Below, one piece after another: positions 1 to 10,494 of a stretch of DNA of 64,000 bases. The position numbers and the translations under genes are program-made. This stretch comes from Elymus sibiricus (Eukaryota > Streptophyta > Magnoliopsida > Poales > Poaceae). Numbering within the stretch: position 1 is the first letter of the stretch; each line of letters begins with the position of its first letter. A model generated the notes under the pieces. It was not told where the DNA came from, made no database searches, and saw only the letters and a list, made by a program, of their open reading frames with translations. The stretch covers positions 458,840,390 through 458,904,389 of the forward strand of contig CM077672.1 in the NCBI GenBank assembly GCA_039707655.1, written 5' to 3'.

Positions 1-980
1 CCTTTTTGAAGGAAATTTTCTCTAGGATATTGTGTTTTGTTCTCAAGCACATGCCTACAAATTTTGAGCCTTTTCCGAGGCGATCTTCACCATCGCGCCG
101 ATGTCAAACCGGCCCGGCCATGTTGCTGCACGGCTGCTGACCTGCGCCAGCATCGACTGCGCCGTCACTCCATCAAGCCGACGACAACCATCTCGGATCT
201 TCACCTCGGCGAGCCGACCAAGAGTTCGGCATCGTGAAGGACAAATAATCGTTAATACAAGATCGTCGCCCCACGGATTGTACGGGTCGGGTGCGCCGGC
301 GTCGCCGCGCGGTCACTTCATCAAGCCGGCATTGACCACGTCACAAATTCTGACCTGCGTCGGTATCGCCACGCCGTCGCTTCTTCAAGCCGATAACCAC
401 CACGCCGTCCTGCTTCGGGCACCTCGGCTGGCACGGGGGCTGCAATGTCACCTTACCGACCTGCTCCAACACCTCAGCCAGACCGGGGGCTTCGCCATCT
501 CTTCATCAACCTACTCCGGGGAATTCGGCGTCACCAGCCGATCAGCTTCGTCACCTCGGCTGGACCGGGGGCTTCACCTCGCCACATCGACCGTGCCGCG
601 TCGCTGCTTCATCAAGCCGAGCTCTTCGCTCGGCCACCTCGGGCTTGGGGGCTGGGACCTCGGTCAAGCCGAGGACTATGTGTCCTCGTCCCGCCACGAG
701 CCCACACCACGTCATCAACGCCGAGCACATTAACCAGCTAAGTCGATTTCATGCTTAAATTTTCTAAATTCTTAATTTTTTGTTCGGTTCGACCAAGCAT
801 TATATTTATGTTAAAATCGGTTTGTTAAAAACGAGGTTCGTTTAAAACCACTTCCTTTACCCATGTTAACTGGGGGGCTCTTAAATTTATATGAGCCGTT
901 ATAATAAGTGTTTTCTTTTTAGTCGTTGCAAAGTCTTTTTCTACTACTTCTTTTTTCGACGCGAGTGTGTGGTCAATAGC

Positions 981-2490
981 CGGGTTGCCTGGTTTCTCTG
1001 TAAAGCCGCTCGAGTTTAGTTTGCTAAACTGGCCTAATAAACACTCCGCCTTCGGGATGGGAGGTTGAAGCCAAAGGCTGACCCGCTTGAAGTCTGGAGA
1101 TTGGACGTATCATGTTAAAGCACGACAGAAGCACAAATTAATTTTAAGACCAATTTCGGATTGGCACCAAAAAACTTGATTTAATCTAGACGTAAAGATT
1201 TTATGTAAGTTTTTTGGTTTTTCGAGCTTATGAAGCTTTTAACCTATTTGTATGTTTTTTTTCAGGAGGCGGGACATCCTCTTGACCGAGGTGCCGTGCA
1301 TAATAATTCGGCTCGGGAAATCTTTTCCGACCCGTAGTTCGGCAACTTCCCTGCCGAGCTGTACCTCGGCACGCCCGAACACTCCAAACACTAGGGGCTA
1401 GTTACTTGCCCCCACAGTCAAGCTCCTATGACTAAGTGAAAGTTATAAAGCCTACATATCTGATTGCCTCGTTTCCGCTAACACAACCGCCTCCGGGCAC
1501 CGAGACGTCGGCTAAGGGTTGTCTTTTTATTGCGGAAACACCCTGCGTAGCATCTACAAAGGGGTGGAAGCCGACGATGGACCACTTTCAAATTATAAAC
1601 AGTCGCAACGGAGTCAAAATAACATATAGCATAAAGCTGCAAAATACAGCTTAAAAGCTGACTACCACAAACATGCGCAAATTCAATCGGCCGATCAGCT
1701 TGCTTTCATAAAAGTGTTCGGCATGTTCGAGGTCACTAATAGAAAAGCAGTTCGGCCGTCTTTGAAAAAACCGTGTAATTCTAACCTCGAGTTTTTGGTA
1801 TAAAACACTTCGGACATATAAAAGAGTCCAATAAACCGTACCAGGGGCTCCTTGAGGCACCTCGGCGCGGTTACTTTGGGACTCCTGGAGAGTCCGACAT
1901 ATTCTCAGCATTTGTATTCAATATACTAGCGCTGCCTTCCCATAAATCGTTATAAAGCCAGAATATGCATCAATTTGACTTGAGATCTGAGCAAGCTGGG
2001 TTGCCTGGCTCCTGTGCTTACCCCCTACGTTCCCGATTGTTCGGCTAGGGGGTAAAGGGAGCACCTCTGTGATTGATACTATCGGGTTATCCGGGTTAGT
2101 ACCTCAGACTGGGTGAAGCCGAAAGCTAGCAATCGCAAGAACATAATTGGTCGGCAACGACGGAAGTGAAAATCTCGGTTTTTTAAAGCCAAATACTTTG
2201 GGAATTTTCCCCGAATTGATCTTCACTATTTTTCTCCCACTTAGATCGGAGGTGAAGTTACATCATCCTGCTTAGCATGACAACCCAAAGAAAGGAACCG
2301 ATAGCGGAACTATTTTCCTTGGAAGATGTTTCTTACGTTAAATAGTAATATAACATATCTCTCTGCGTAACTTTGTTTATAAAACCGTATGGCCGGATTG
2401 CCTTGTTTTCCGTAAATCTTTGCCCTTATAACGGCTTTATAAAGTAGGAAAACACTCCTCGGCTACTGGCCGAGGAGGTTGAAGCCGATG
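981..2490 (+). repeat. Four degenerate hairpin-bearing cassettes in the Gypsy 3' non-coding region
   Basis: Each cassette opens with a GGTTGCCT/GATTGCCT motif followed by a C/T-rich stretch, and closes with (T/G)GAAGCC about 75-120 bp later. They lie near 981-1073, 1462-1573, 1998-2120 and 2390-2487. Each holds a stem: AGTTTAG/CTAAACT (1013-1030); a nested TTTCCGC...ACAACC / GGTTGT...GCGGAAA (1472-1538); a perfect 10-bp stem TTACCCCCTA/TAGGGGGTAA (2018-2055); and CCTCGGC/GCCGAGG (2457-2475). All four recur in the inverted copy. Function is unknown. Confidence 0.7.
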
Positions 2491-2710
2491 GTCGGTCAAC
2501 AAAGTTTGTACAATGCGGATCCGAGCATTAATGATGTAAAGTACTTTGATACATAGAATCATTACACATACTGGACAAAGTTAATTTACTTCAAGTCGTC
2601 TATTAACAAGTCGAGGGCACAGTCTTGTTGAGACAGCCGAGCAGCCGGAATTGAATTTTGTGTCAAACGAATATCGATCCTTAATTCGGCCACCCATGTC
2701 CAAATTAAGA

Positions 2711-2994
2711 CTCGGGGGCTACTGCATTGACGATTCAATGCAGAAAATTCAAAGTGCAAAACAATTTTCGAGGAGATTACGATCCTCAGGTTGGTCGGCC
2801 GCACCCAACCTGAGTCTCGGGGGCTACTGCACACAGCGTTTCTATTCCTACGTATGTTGCCGAGCTAGGAGTTGACTCTCAGTCCGATTTCGCGAATCGA
2901 CCTGAGTCTCAGGGGCTACTGGGATCAGCGGTTTCATGTTTTCCTTCAGGTGCATCTCGGATTTTAGGCCGACACACACCTTGAGGGCTACTGG
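2711..2994 (+). repeat. Series of polypurine-tract-like GGGGGCTACTG motifs
   Basis: Motifs of the form CTCGGGGGCTACTG occur near 2711-2724, 2816-2829, 2909-2921 and 2981-2994. They resemble the element's own polypurine tract plus LTR start at about 12503-12516. The inverted copy has matching motifs near 55448, 55523, 55612 (altered), 55720 and 55808. Confidence 0.65.
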
Positions 2995-4508
2995 CTATAT
3001 ATCTCGACAGAGAATAAATTGCACCAATCGAAAATATATCCGCAAAAAATCAGCCCAAGCCCGAGGTGGTGCATCACCTCGGAAGCAGCCCGGCGTAAAG
3101 CTCGGATGCAAGTGGCTGGCTCCATAGAGGGCATTTCCGGCATTAAGCTCGGCTGAACTCCTTCAACTTTTTCAAACCAAGGTGATCTATGACACCTCGG
3201 ATGCAGACCGTCGTTGGAGCTCGGCTGCAAAAATATACCTTGGATGCAGTCCCGTGTTGAAGCTCGGATGCGGACACCGCCGCACGGGAAAAACTTTGAA
3301 CCCGAGTTATGGCGTAAAAAAGAATAAGGCATTGATAAAGTCCAAGAACCTAAAGGGGCTCCTCGTGTTGGAAATATGCCCTAGAGGCAATAATAAATTG
3401 GTTATTATTATATTTCCTTGTTCATGATAATCGTTTATTATCCATGCTATAATTGTATTGATTGGAAACTCAAATACATGTGTGGGTACATAGACAACAC
3501 TGTGTCCCTAGTATGCCTCTAGTTGACTAGCTCGTTGATCAAAGATGGTTAAGGTTTCCTAGCCATTGACATGAGATGTCATTTGATAATGGGATCACAT
3601 CATTAGGAGAATGATGTGATGGACAAGACCCAAACTGTAAACGTAGCATTTGATCGTGTCAGTTTATTGCTATTGTTTTCTGCATGTCAAGTATCTGTTC
3701 CTTTGACCATGAGATCATGCAACTCACTGACACCGGAGGAATACCTTGTGTGTATCAAACGTCGCAACGTAACTGGGTGACTATAAAGGTGCTCTACAGG
3801 TATCTCCGAGGGTGTCTGTTGGGTTGGCATGGATCAAGACTGGGATTTGTTACTCCGTGTGACGGAGAGGTATCTCAGGGCCCACTCGGTAATACAACAT
3901 CACATTGAGCCTTGCAAGCAAAGTGACTAAAGAGTTAGCCACAGGATCTTGTATTACGGAACGAGTAAAGAGACTTGCCGGTAACGAGATTGAACTAGGT
4001 ATAGTGATACCGACGATCGAATCTCGGGCAAGTAACATACCGAAGAACAAAGGGAACAGCATACGGGATTAACTGAATCCTTGACATAGAGGTTCGACCG
4101 ATAAAGATCTTCGTAGAATATGTAGGAGCCAATATGGGCATCCAGGTCCCGCTATTGGTTATTGATCGTAGAAGTGTCTCGGTCATGTCTACATAGTTCT
4201 CGAACCCGCAGGGTCTACACACTTAACGTTGGTGACGATTAGTATAGTTGAGTTATTTTGTTGGTGGCCGAAGGTTGTTCGGAGTCCCGGATAAGATCCC
4301 GGACATGACGAGGATCTCCGGAATAGTCCGGAGGTAAAGATTGATATATGTGATAATAGTGTTTTGATCTCCGGAAGGGTTCCGGAATTCACCGGAAGGG
4401 GTTCCGGATGTTTACCGAAGTGTTCGGGTGCAGCAACACTTTATATGGGCCAAAGGGATAAAGCCCACGAGGTATTGGAAAGTGCAAAAGTAGTTTTGCT
4501 GCCGCGTA

Positions 4509-4583
4509 AGCGGTACTACCGCTTGGTGAAGCGGTACTACCGCCCGAGCGGTACTACCGCTTGTGTGAAGCGGTACTACCGCT
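4509..4583 (+). repeat. Palindromic AGCGGTACTACCGCT repeats in the 5' LTR
   Basis: Four copies of a short inverted repeat (AGCGGTA, one central base, TACCGCT, or variants ending CCGCCC) stand about 200 bp upstream of the TATA box. The 3' LTR has two more copies (11638-11751), gained or lost as a 39-bp tandem unit. Confidence 0.9.
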
Positions 4584-4713
4584 TGTGCGCGGCTGTGCAC
4601 GGTTTGGCAGGGATCCGAGTTGGACTCTTTCCCTGCGGGCCAAACCGACCTTGTGCGGGCAAAACCGACCTGGAGGAGGCTTTTACTCCAAGTTTAGACC
4701 CCAAGGCTCAACA

Positions 4714-4720
4714 TATAAAT
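4714..4720 (+). promoter_or_regulatory. TATA box of the Angela 5' LTR
   Basis: TATAAAT lies in the context CAACATATAAATAGAGGGG, the expected core promoter of a BARE-type LTR. The equivalent in the 3' LTR is at 11881-11887. Transcription of the genomic RNA would start a short distance downstream. Confidence 0.75.
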
Positions 4721-5180
4721 AGAGGGGCAGGGCTAGCACACGGGATACATCAAGATTTCCCCAAGCCGTGTGCGGCAACCCTAACCCTCTAGTTCCTCCG
4801 TCATAATCTCCGTAGCGCTTGGCGAAGCCCTGCAGAGATTGTTCCTCACCACCATCACCACGCCGTCGTGCTGCTGGAACTCAACCACTACTTCACCATC
4901 GCTCGCTGGATCGAGGAGGTGAAGGCGTCATCAAGCCGTACGTGTGTTGAACGCGGAGGTGCCGTCTGTTCGGCGCTAGTTCGTGATCGGATCGAGGGAC
5001 GACTTGCGATTTGGATCGCGGAGACGTTCGACTACATCAACCGCGTTTCTTAAACGCTTCCGCTTAGCGATCTACAAGGGTACGTAGATTCACTCTCCCT
5101 CTCGTAGATGCTCATCACCATGGATAGATCTTGTGTGTGCGTAGGAAATTTTTTGTTTCCCATGCAACGTTCCCCAACAG

Positions 5181-5194
5181 TGGCATCATGAGCC
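5181..5194 (+). other. Primer-binding site (initiator Met tRNA type)
   Basis: TGGCATCATGAGCC begins one base after the LTR end. It is a slightly altered form of the TGGTATCAGAGCC-type sequence, complementary to the initiator methionine tRNA, that Copia elements use to prime minus-strand synthesis. The same variant is found in the dead Copia copies at 33013 and 40419. Confidence 0.8.
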
Positions 5195-6460
5195 AGGTCT
5201 ATGCGTAGATGAGATCTCGAGTAGAACACAAACGAGTTGTGGGCGTGGGTGTATACATATTGCTTGCCGTTACTAGTTGATATTTGATTCGGCGGTACTG
5301 TGAGATGAAGCGGCCCGGACCGACATTACGCGTACACTTACGCGAGACAGGTTCCTTCAACTAACATGTAACTTCGTTGCATAAAGATGGCTAGCGGGTG
5401 TCTGTCTCTCTCACTTTAGTTGAATCGATTTCAATGAAGAGGGTTCTTTTAGAAGATCAAAAAGCAATCACTACACCACGTTGTGGTTTTGCGTAGGTAA
5501 GAACGGTTCTTGCAAACCCGTAGCAGCCACGTAAAATTTGCAACAACAATTAGAGGACGTCTAACTTGTTTTTGCAGGGTATGTTGTGATGTGATATGGC
5601 CAATTACATGATGAGATATATGTGATGTATGAGATGATCATGTGTTGTATAGAATATCACGACTTGCATGTCGATGAGTACGGAAACTGGCAGGAGCCAT
5701 AGAGTTGTCTTTAATTATTGTATGACCTGCGTGTCAATCATTAAGCGCTATGTAATGCTTTACTTTATCGCTAAACGTTAGCAATAGTCGTGGAAGCAAC
5801 AGTCGGCGCGACAACCTTATGGCGACACGTTGATGGAGATCAAGATGATGGAGATCATGGTGTCATGCCGGTGACGATGGAGATCATGCCGGTGCTTTGG
5901 AGATGGAGATCAAAAGCACAAGTTCATGGCCATATCATGTCACTTATGATTTGCATGTGATGTTAATCCTTTTATGCATCTTATTTTGCTTAGGACGACG
6001 GTAGCATTATAAGGTGATCCCTCACTTAAATTTCAAGATAAATTGTGTTCTCCCCAAGTGTGCACCGTTGCGAAAGTTCGTCGTTTCGAGACACGCCGTG
6101 ATGATCGGGTGTGATAGACTCTACGTTCACATACAACGGGTGTAAGCCATGTTGCACGTGCGGAAACACTCGGGTTAAACTTGACGAGCCTAGCATGTAC
6201 AGACATGGCCTCAGAACACAAGAGACCGAAAGGTCGAACATGAGTCATATAGTAGATATGATCAACATGAAGATGTTCACCATTGAAACCACCTCGACTC
6301 ACGTGATGATCGGACTTGAGTTGGTGGATTTGGATCATGTTACACTCGAATGACCGGAGGGATGTCAATTTGAGTGGGAGTTTTTAAGTAATATGATTAA
6401 CTAAACTCATTATCTAGAACAATAGTCTAAGTTGTCTTTGCTATATTTATGTTGTAGATC
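5195..6460 (+). other. Untranslated leader of the Angela element
   Basis: About 1.3 kb lies between the primer-binding site and the gag start. It has no long reading frame. In BARE-type elements this region holds packaging and dimerisation signals; I could not pinpoint them here. Confidence 0.7.
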
Positions 6461-9400
6461 ATGGCTCGCGCAGTAGCACCCCTGAATTTTAATGCGTTCC
6501 TAGAGAAAGCTAAGTTGAAAGATGATGGAAGTAACTTTGTGGACTGGGCCCGTAATCTAAGGATTATCCTTACGGCTTCCCAGAAGGCTTATGTCCTTGA
6601 TGCACCGCTTGGTGATCCACCCGCTCCAGTTGAGTCTCTAGACGTTGTGAACGCCTGGCAGGCTCGTTCTGATGATTACTCAATAGTTCAATGTGCAATG
6701 TTGTATGGCTTAGAACCGGGACTTCAAAGACGTTTTGAACGTCATGGAGCATATGAGATGTTCCAGGAGTTGAAGTTTATCTTTCAGAAGAATGCCCGGA
6801 TCGAGAGATATGAGATCTCCGATAAGTTCTATGCTTGCAAGATGGAGGAGAACGGGTCTATCAGTGATCACGTGCTCAGAATGTCTGGGTACTCCACCCG
6901 TCTGGCTGAATTGGGGATGCCCCTTCCGCCAGAGGCTATCACTGACAGAGTTCTTCAATCATTGCCACCTAGCTACAAGAGCTTCGTGTTGAACTATAAC
7001 ATGCACGGGATGAACAAGTCAGTCGTCGAGCTGTTTGCGATGCTGAAAGCCGCTGAGTCTGAAATTCAGAAGGAGCATCAAGTGTTGATGGTCAATAAAA
7101 CCACTAGTTTCAAGAAAAATGGCAAGGGTAAGAAGGGTAACTCCAAGAAGAGTGGCAAAACAGTTGCTCCTCTCGTAAAGAAACCCAAGGCTGGACCCAA
7201 ACCAGAAACTGTGTGTTTTCATTGCAAGGGAACTGGACACTGGAAGCGGAACTGCCCCAAGTATTTGGCTGACAAGAAGGCGGCCAACAACAAACAAGGT
7301 ATATATGATATACATGTTATTGATGTGTACCTTACCAACCCTCGTTGTAGTGCCTGGGTATTTGATACCGGTGCGGTTGCTCATATTTGCAACTCAAAAC
7401 AGGAACTGCGGAATAGACGGAGGCTGGCAAAGGACGAAGTGACGATGCGCGTGGGAAATGGTTCCAAGGTTGATGTGATCGCCGTCGGCACGCTCGCTCT
7501 TCGATTACCGTCGGGATTAGTGATGAACCTAAATAAGTGTTATTTGGTGCCTGCGTTAAGCATGAACATTATATCTGGATCTTGTTTATTGCGAGACGGT
7601 TACTCATTTAAATCAGAGAATAATGGTTGTTCTATTTATATGAGTAATATCTTTTATGGTCATGCACCCAATGTGAGGGGTTTATTCTTATTGAATCTCG
7701 ATAGTAATGATACACATGTTCATAACATTGATGCCAAAAGATGTAGAATTGATAATGATAATACCACTTTCTTGTGGCACTGCCGTTTAGGTCATATTGG
7801 CGTAAAACGCATGAGGAAGCTCCATGCTGATGGACTTTTGGAGTCACTTGATTTTGAATCACTTGACACATGTGAGCCATGCCTCATGGGCAAGATGACT
7901 AAAACGCCGTTCTCTGGAACAATGGAACGGGCAAGTGACTTATTGGAAATCATACATACTGATGTGTGCGGTCCAATGAGTATTGAGGCGCGCGGTGGTT
8001 ATCGTTATTTTCTCACCTTCACTGATGACTTAAGTAGATATGGGTATATTTACTTAATGAAACACAAGTCTGAAACATTTGAAAAGTTCAAACAATTTCA
8101 GAGTGAAGTTGAGAATCATCGTAACAAGAAGATTAAATTCCTACGATCTGATCGAGGAGGAGAATATCTGAGTTATGAGTTTGGCAGTCACTTAAGACAG
8201 TGTGGAATTGTTTCACAATTGACACCGCCTGGAACACCACAGCGTAATGGTGTGTCCGAACGTCGTAATCGAACCTTATTGGATATGGTGCGATCTATGA
8301 TGTCTCTTGCCGATTTGCCACTATCGTTTTGGGGTTATGCATTAGAGACAGCTGCATTCACTTTAAATAGGGCACCATCGAAATCCGTTGAGACGACGCC
8401 ATATGAACTTTGGTTTGGCAAGAAGCCAAAGCTGTCGTTTCTTAAAGTTTGGGGATGTGATGCTTATGTCAAAAAGCTTCAGCCTGAAAAGCTGGAACCC
8501 AAAGCGGAGAAATGCGTCTTCATAGGATACCCAAAAGAGACAGTTGGGTATACCTTCTACGTCAGATCCGAAGGCAAAGTGTTTGTCGCTAAAAACGGAA
8601 CATTTCTTGAGAAAGAGTTTCTCTCGAAAGAATTGAGTGGGAGGAAGATAGAACTTGATGAGGTTGTTGAACCTTTACTTCAACCTGAGAGTAGCGCAGC
8701 GCAGAAAGTTGTTTCTGTGGAGCCTACATTAGCTGAAGAGGAAGTTAATGATGATGATCATGAAGCTTTGGATCAAGTTGCTATCGAACCTCGTAGGTCG
8801 ACAAGGACGCGTACTGCTCCCGAGTGGTACGGCAACCCTGTCTTAGAGGTCATGTTGTTAGACAACGATGAACCTACGAGCTATGGAGAAGCGATGATGG
8901 GCCCGGATTCCGAGAAGTGGTTAGAGGCCATGAAATCCGAGATGGGATCCATGTATGAAAACAAAGTATGGACTTTGGAAGTATTACCTGAAGGGCGTAA
9001 AGCCATTCAGAACAAATGGATCTTTAAGAGGAAGACGGACGCGGACGGTAATGTCACCGTCTATAAAGCTCGACTTGTGGCAAAGGGTTTTTCACAAGTT
9101 CAAGGAGTTGACTACGATGAGACCTTCTCACCCGTAGCGATGCTTAAATCCGTCAGAATCATGTTAGCAATAGCTGCCTTTTTCGATTATGAAATTTGGC
9201 AGATGGATGTCAAAACAGCGTTCCTTAACGGTTACCTTAAGGAAGAGTTGTATATGATGCAACCAGAAGGTTTTGTCGATCCAGAGAATGCTGACAAAGT
9301 TTGCAAACTCCAGCGATCCATTTATGGACTGGTGCAAGCATCTCGGAGTTGGAATCTTCGTTTTGATGAGGTGATCAAAGCGTTCGAGTTTATACAAGTT

Positions 9401-10444
9401 TACGGAGAAGCTTGTATTTACAAGAAAGTGAGTGGGAGCTCTATAGCGTTTCTAATATTATATGTGGATGACATATTACTGATTGGAAACAATATAGAAA
9501 TGCTGGAAAGCGTAAAGGAATATTTGAACAAGAGTTTTTCAATGAAGGACCTAGGAGAAGCTGCTTTCATATTAGGCATCAAGATCTATAGAGATAGATC
9601 GAGACGCTTAATAGGACTTTCACAAAGCACATACCTTGACAAAGTTTTGAAGAAGTTCAAAATGGATCAATCCAAGAAGGGGTTCTTGCCTGTATTGCAA
9701 GGTGTGAAGTTGAGTAAGACTCAATGCCCAGTGACTGCAGAAGATAGAGAAAAGATGAGTGTCATCCCCTATGCTTCAGCCATAGGCTCTATCATGTATG
9801 CAATGCTGTGCACAAGACCCGATGTCAGCCTTGCCATAAGTATGGTCGGAAGGTTTCAAGGTGATCCAGGAATGGAACACTGGACGGCGGTCAAGAATAT
9901 CCTGAAGTACCTGAAAAGGACTAAGGACATGTTTCTCGTTTATGGAGGTGATCAAGAGCTCGTCGTAAAGGGTTACGTCGATGCAAGCTTTGACACTGAT
10001 CCGGATGACTCAAAGTCGCAAACCGGATACGTATTTATTCCAAATGGGGGTGCGGTTAGCTGGTGCAGTTCCAAGCAAAGCGTGGTAGCAGATTCTACAT
10101 GCGAAGCAGAGTACATCGCTGCCTCGGAGGCGGCAAAGGAAGGTGTCTGGATGAAGGAGTTCATGACAGATCTTGGAGTAGTGCCTAGTGCACTTAACCC
10201 AATGACTCTGTTTTGTGATAATACTGGTGCCATTGCTCTAGCCAAGGAACCAAGATTTCACAAGAGGACCAGACACATAAAGCGACGTTTCAATTCCATC
10301 CGCGATTACATCAAGGAGGACGACATAAATATTTGCAAAGTACACACGGATCTAAATGTTGCAGATCCGATGACTAAACCTCTTCCAAGGGCTAAACATG
10401 AACAACACCAGAACTGCATGGGTGTTCGATTCATTACAATGTAA
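6461..10444 (+). CDS. Copia (BARE/Angela) gag-pol polyprotein, intact
   Basis: One uninterrupted 1327-residue frame from an ATG in good context to TAA. Domains in order: gag (about 1-250) with the CCHC zinc knuckle CFHCKGTGHWKRNC (252-265); aspartic protease with WVFDTGA (DTG at 302-304); integrase zinc region HCRLGH...CEPC (about 440-473) and DDE core with HTD (near 498), RSDRGGEY (near 561) and NGVSERRNR (near 596); reverse transcriptase with KARLVAKGF and the catalytic YVDD (1001-1004); RNase H (about 1170-1300) with VDASFD and STCEAEY. The order protease-integrase-RT-RNase H defines the Copia superfamily. No stop or frameshift is seen, and length is close to the usual ~1300 for BARE-1-like elements. 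Gag and Pol are made as one chain, and the LTR promoter drives expression. It may supply proteins to non-autonomous relatives. Confidence 0.97.
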   Translation: MARAVAPLNFNAFLEKAKLKDDGSNFVDWARNLRIILTASQKAYVLDAPLGDPPAPVESLDVVNAWQARSDDYSIVQCAMLYGLEPGLQRRFERHGAYEMFQELKFIFQKNARIERYEISDKFYACKMEENGSISDHVLRMSGYSTRLAELGMPLPPEAITDRVLQSLPPSYKSFVLNYNMHGMNKSVVELFAMLKAAESEIQKEHQVLMVNKTTSFKKNGKGKKGNSKKSGKTVAPLVKKPKAGPKPETVCFHCKGTGHWKRNCPKYLADKKAANNKQGIYDIHVIDVYLTNPRCSAWVFDTGAVAHICNSKQELRNRRRLAKDEVTMRVGNGSKVDVIAVGTLALRLPSGLVMNLNKCYLVPALSMNIISGSCLLRDGYSFKSENNGCSIYMSNIFYGHAPNVRGLFLLNLDSNDTHVHNIDAKRCRIDNDNTTFLWHCRLGHIGVKRMRKLHADGLLESLDFESLDTCEPCLMGKMTKTPFSGTMERASDLLEIIHTDVCGPMSIEARGGYRYFLTFTDDLSRYGYIYLMKHKSETFEKFKQFQSEVENHRNKKIKFLRSDRGGEYLSYEFGSHLRQCGIVSQLTPPGTPQRNGVSERRNRTLLDMVRSMMSLADLPLSFWGYALETAAFTLNRAPSKSVETTPYELWFGKKPKLSFLKVWGCDAYVKKLQPEKLEPKAEKCVFIGYPKETVGYTFYVRSEGKVFVAKNGTFLEKEFLSKELSGRKIELDEVVEPLLQPESSAAQKVVSVEPTLAEEEVNDDDHEALDQVAIEPRRSTRTRTAPEWYGNPVLEVMLLDNDEPTSYGEAMMGPDSEKWLEAMKSEMGSMYENKVWTLEVLPEGRKAIQNKWIFKRKTDADGNVTVYKARLVAKGFSQVQGVDYDETFSPVAMLKSVRIMLAIAAFFDYEIWQMDVKTAFLNGYLKEELYMMQPEGFVDPENADKVCKLQRSIYGLVQASRSWNLRFDEVIKAFEFIQVYGEACIYKKVSGSSIAFLILYVDDILLIGNNIEMLESVKEYLNKSFSMKDLGEAAFILGIKIYRDRSRRLIGLSQSTYLDKVLKKFKMDQSKKGFLPVLQGVKLSKTQCPVTAEDREKMSVIPYASAIGSIMYAMLCTRPDVSLAISMVGRFQGDPGMEHWTAVKNILKYLKRTKDMFLVYGGDQELVVKGYVDASFDTDPDDSKSQTGYVFIPNGGAVSWCSSKQSVVADSTCEAEYIAASEAAKEGVWMKEFMTDLGVVPSALNPMTLFCDNTGAIALAKEPRFHKRTRHIKRRFNSIRDYIKEDDINICKVHTDLNVADPMTKPLPRAKHEQHQNCMGVRFITM

Positions 10445-10482
10445 ATCACATAGTGATGTGAACTAGATTATTGACTCTAGTG

Positions 10483-10494
10483 CAAGTGGGAGAC
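10483..10494 (+). other. Polypurine tract of the Angela element
   Basis: The purine-rich AAGTGGGAGA-type stretch directly precedes the 3' LTR and is where plus-strand synthesis is primed. An equivalent (AAGTGGGAGTC) precedes the LTR at 38306. Confidence 0.8.

Larger units (their letters stand above)
3366..5179 (+). repeat. 5' LTR of Angela/BARE element
   Basis: The LTR is 1814 bp with ends TGTTGG...CCAACA. It carries four copies of the near-palindrome core GGTACTACCGC at 4509-4583, where the 3' LTR has six. A TATA box lies at 4714-4720. Confidence 0.96.

Noticed and set aside
101..741. Frames of 210 and 98 codons near the left edge
   Set aside because: They lie in the non-coding CTCGG-rich Gypsy region. 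The inverted copy has the frames in other lengths, and there is no known domain.
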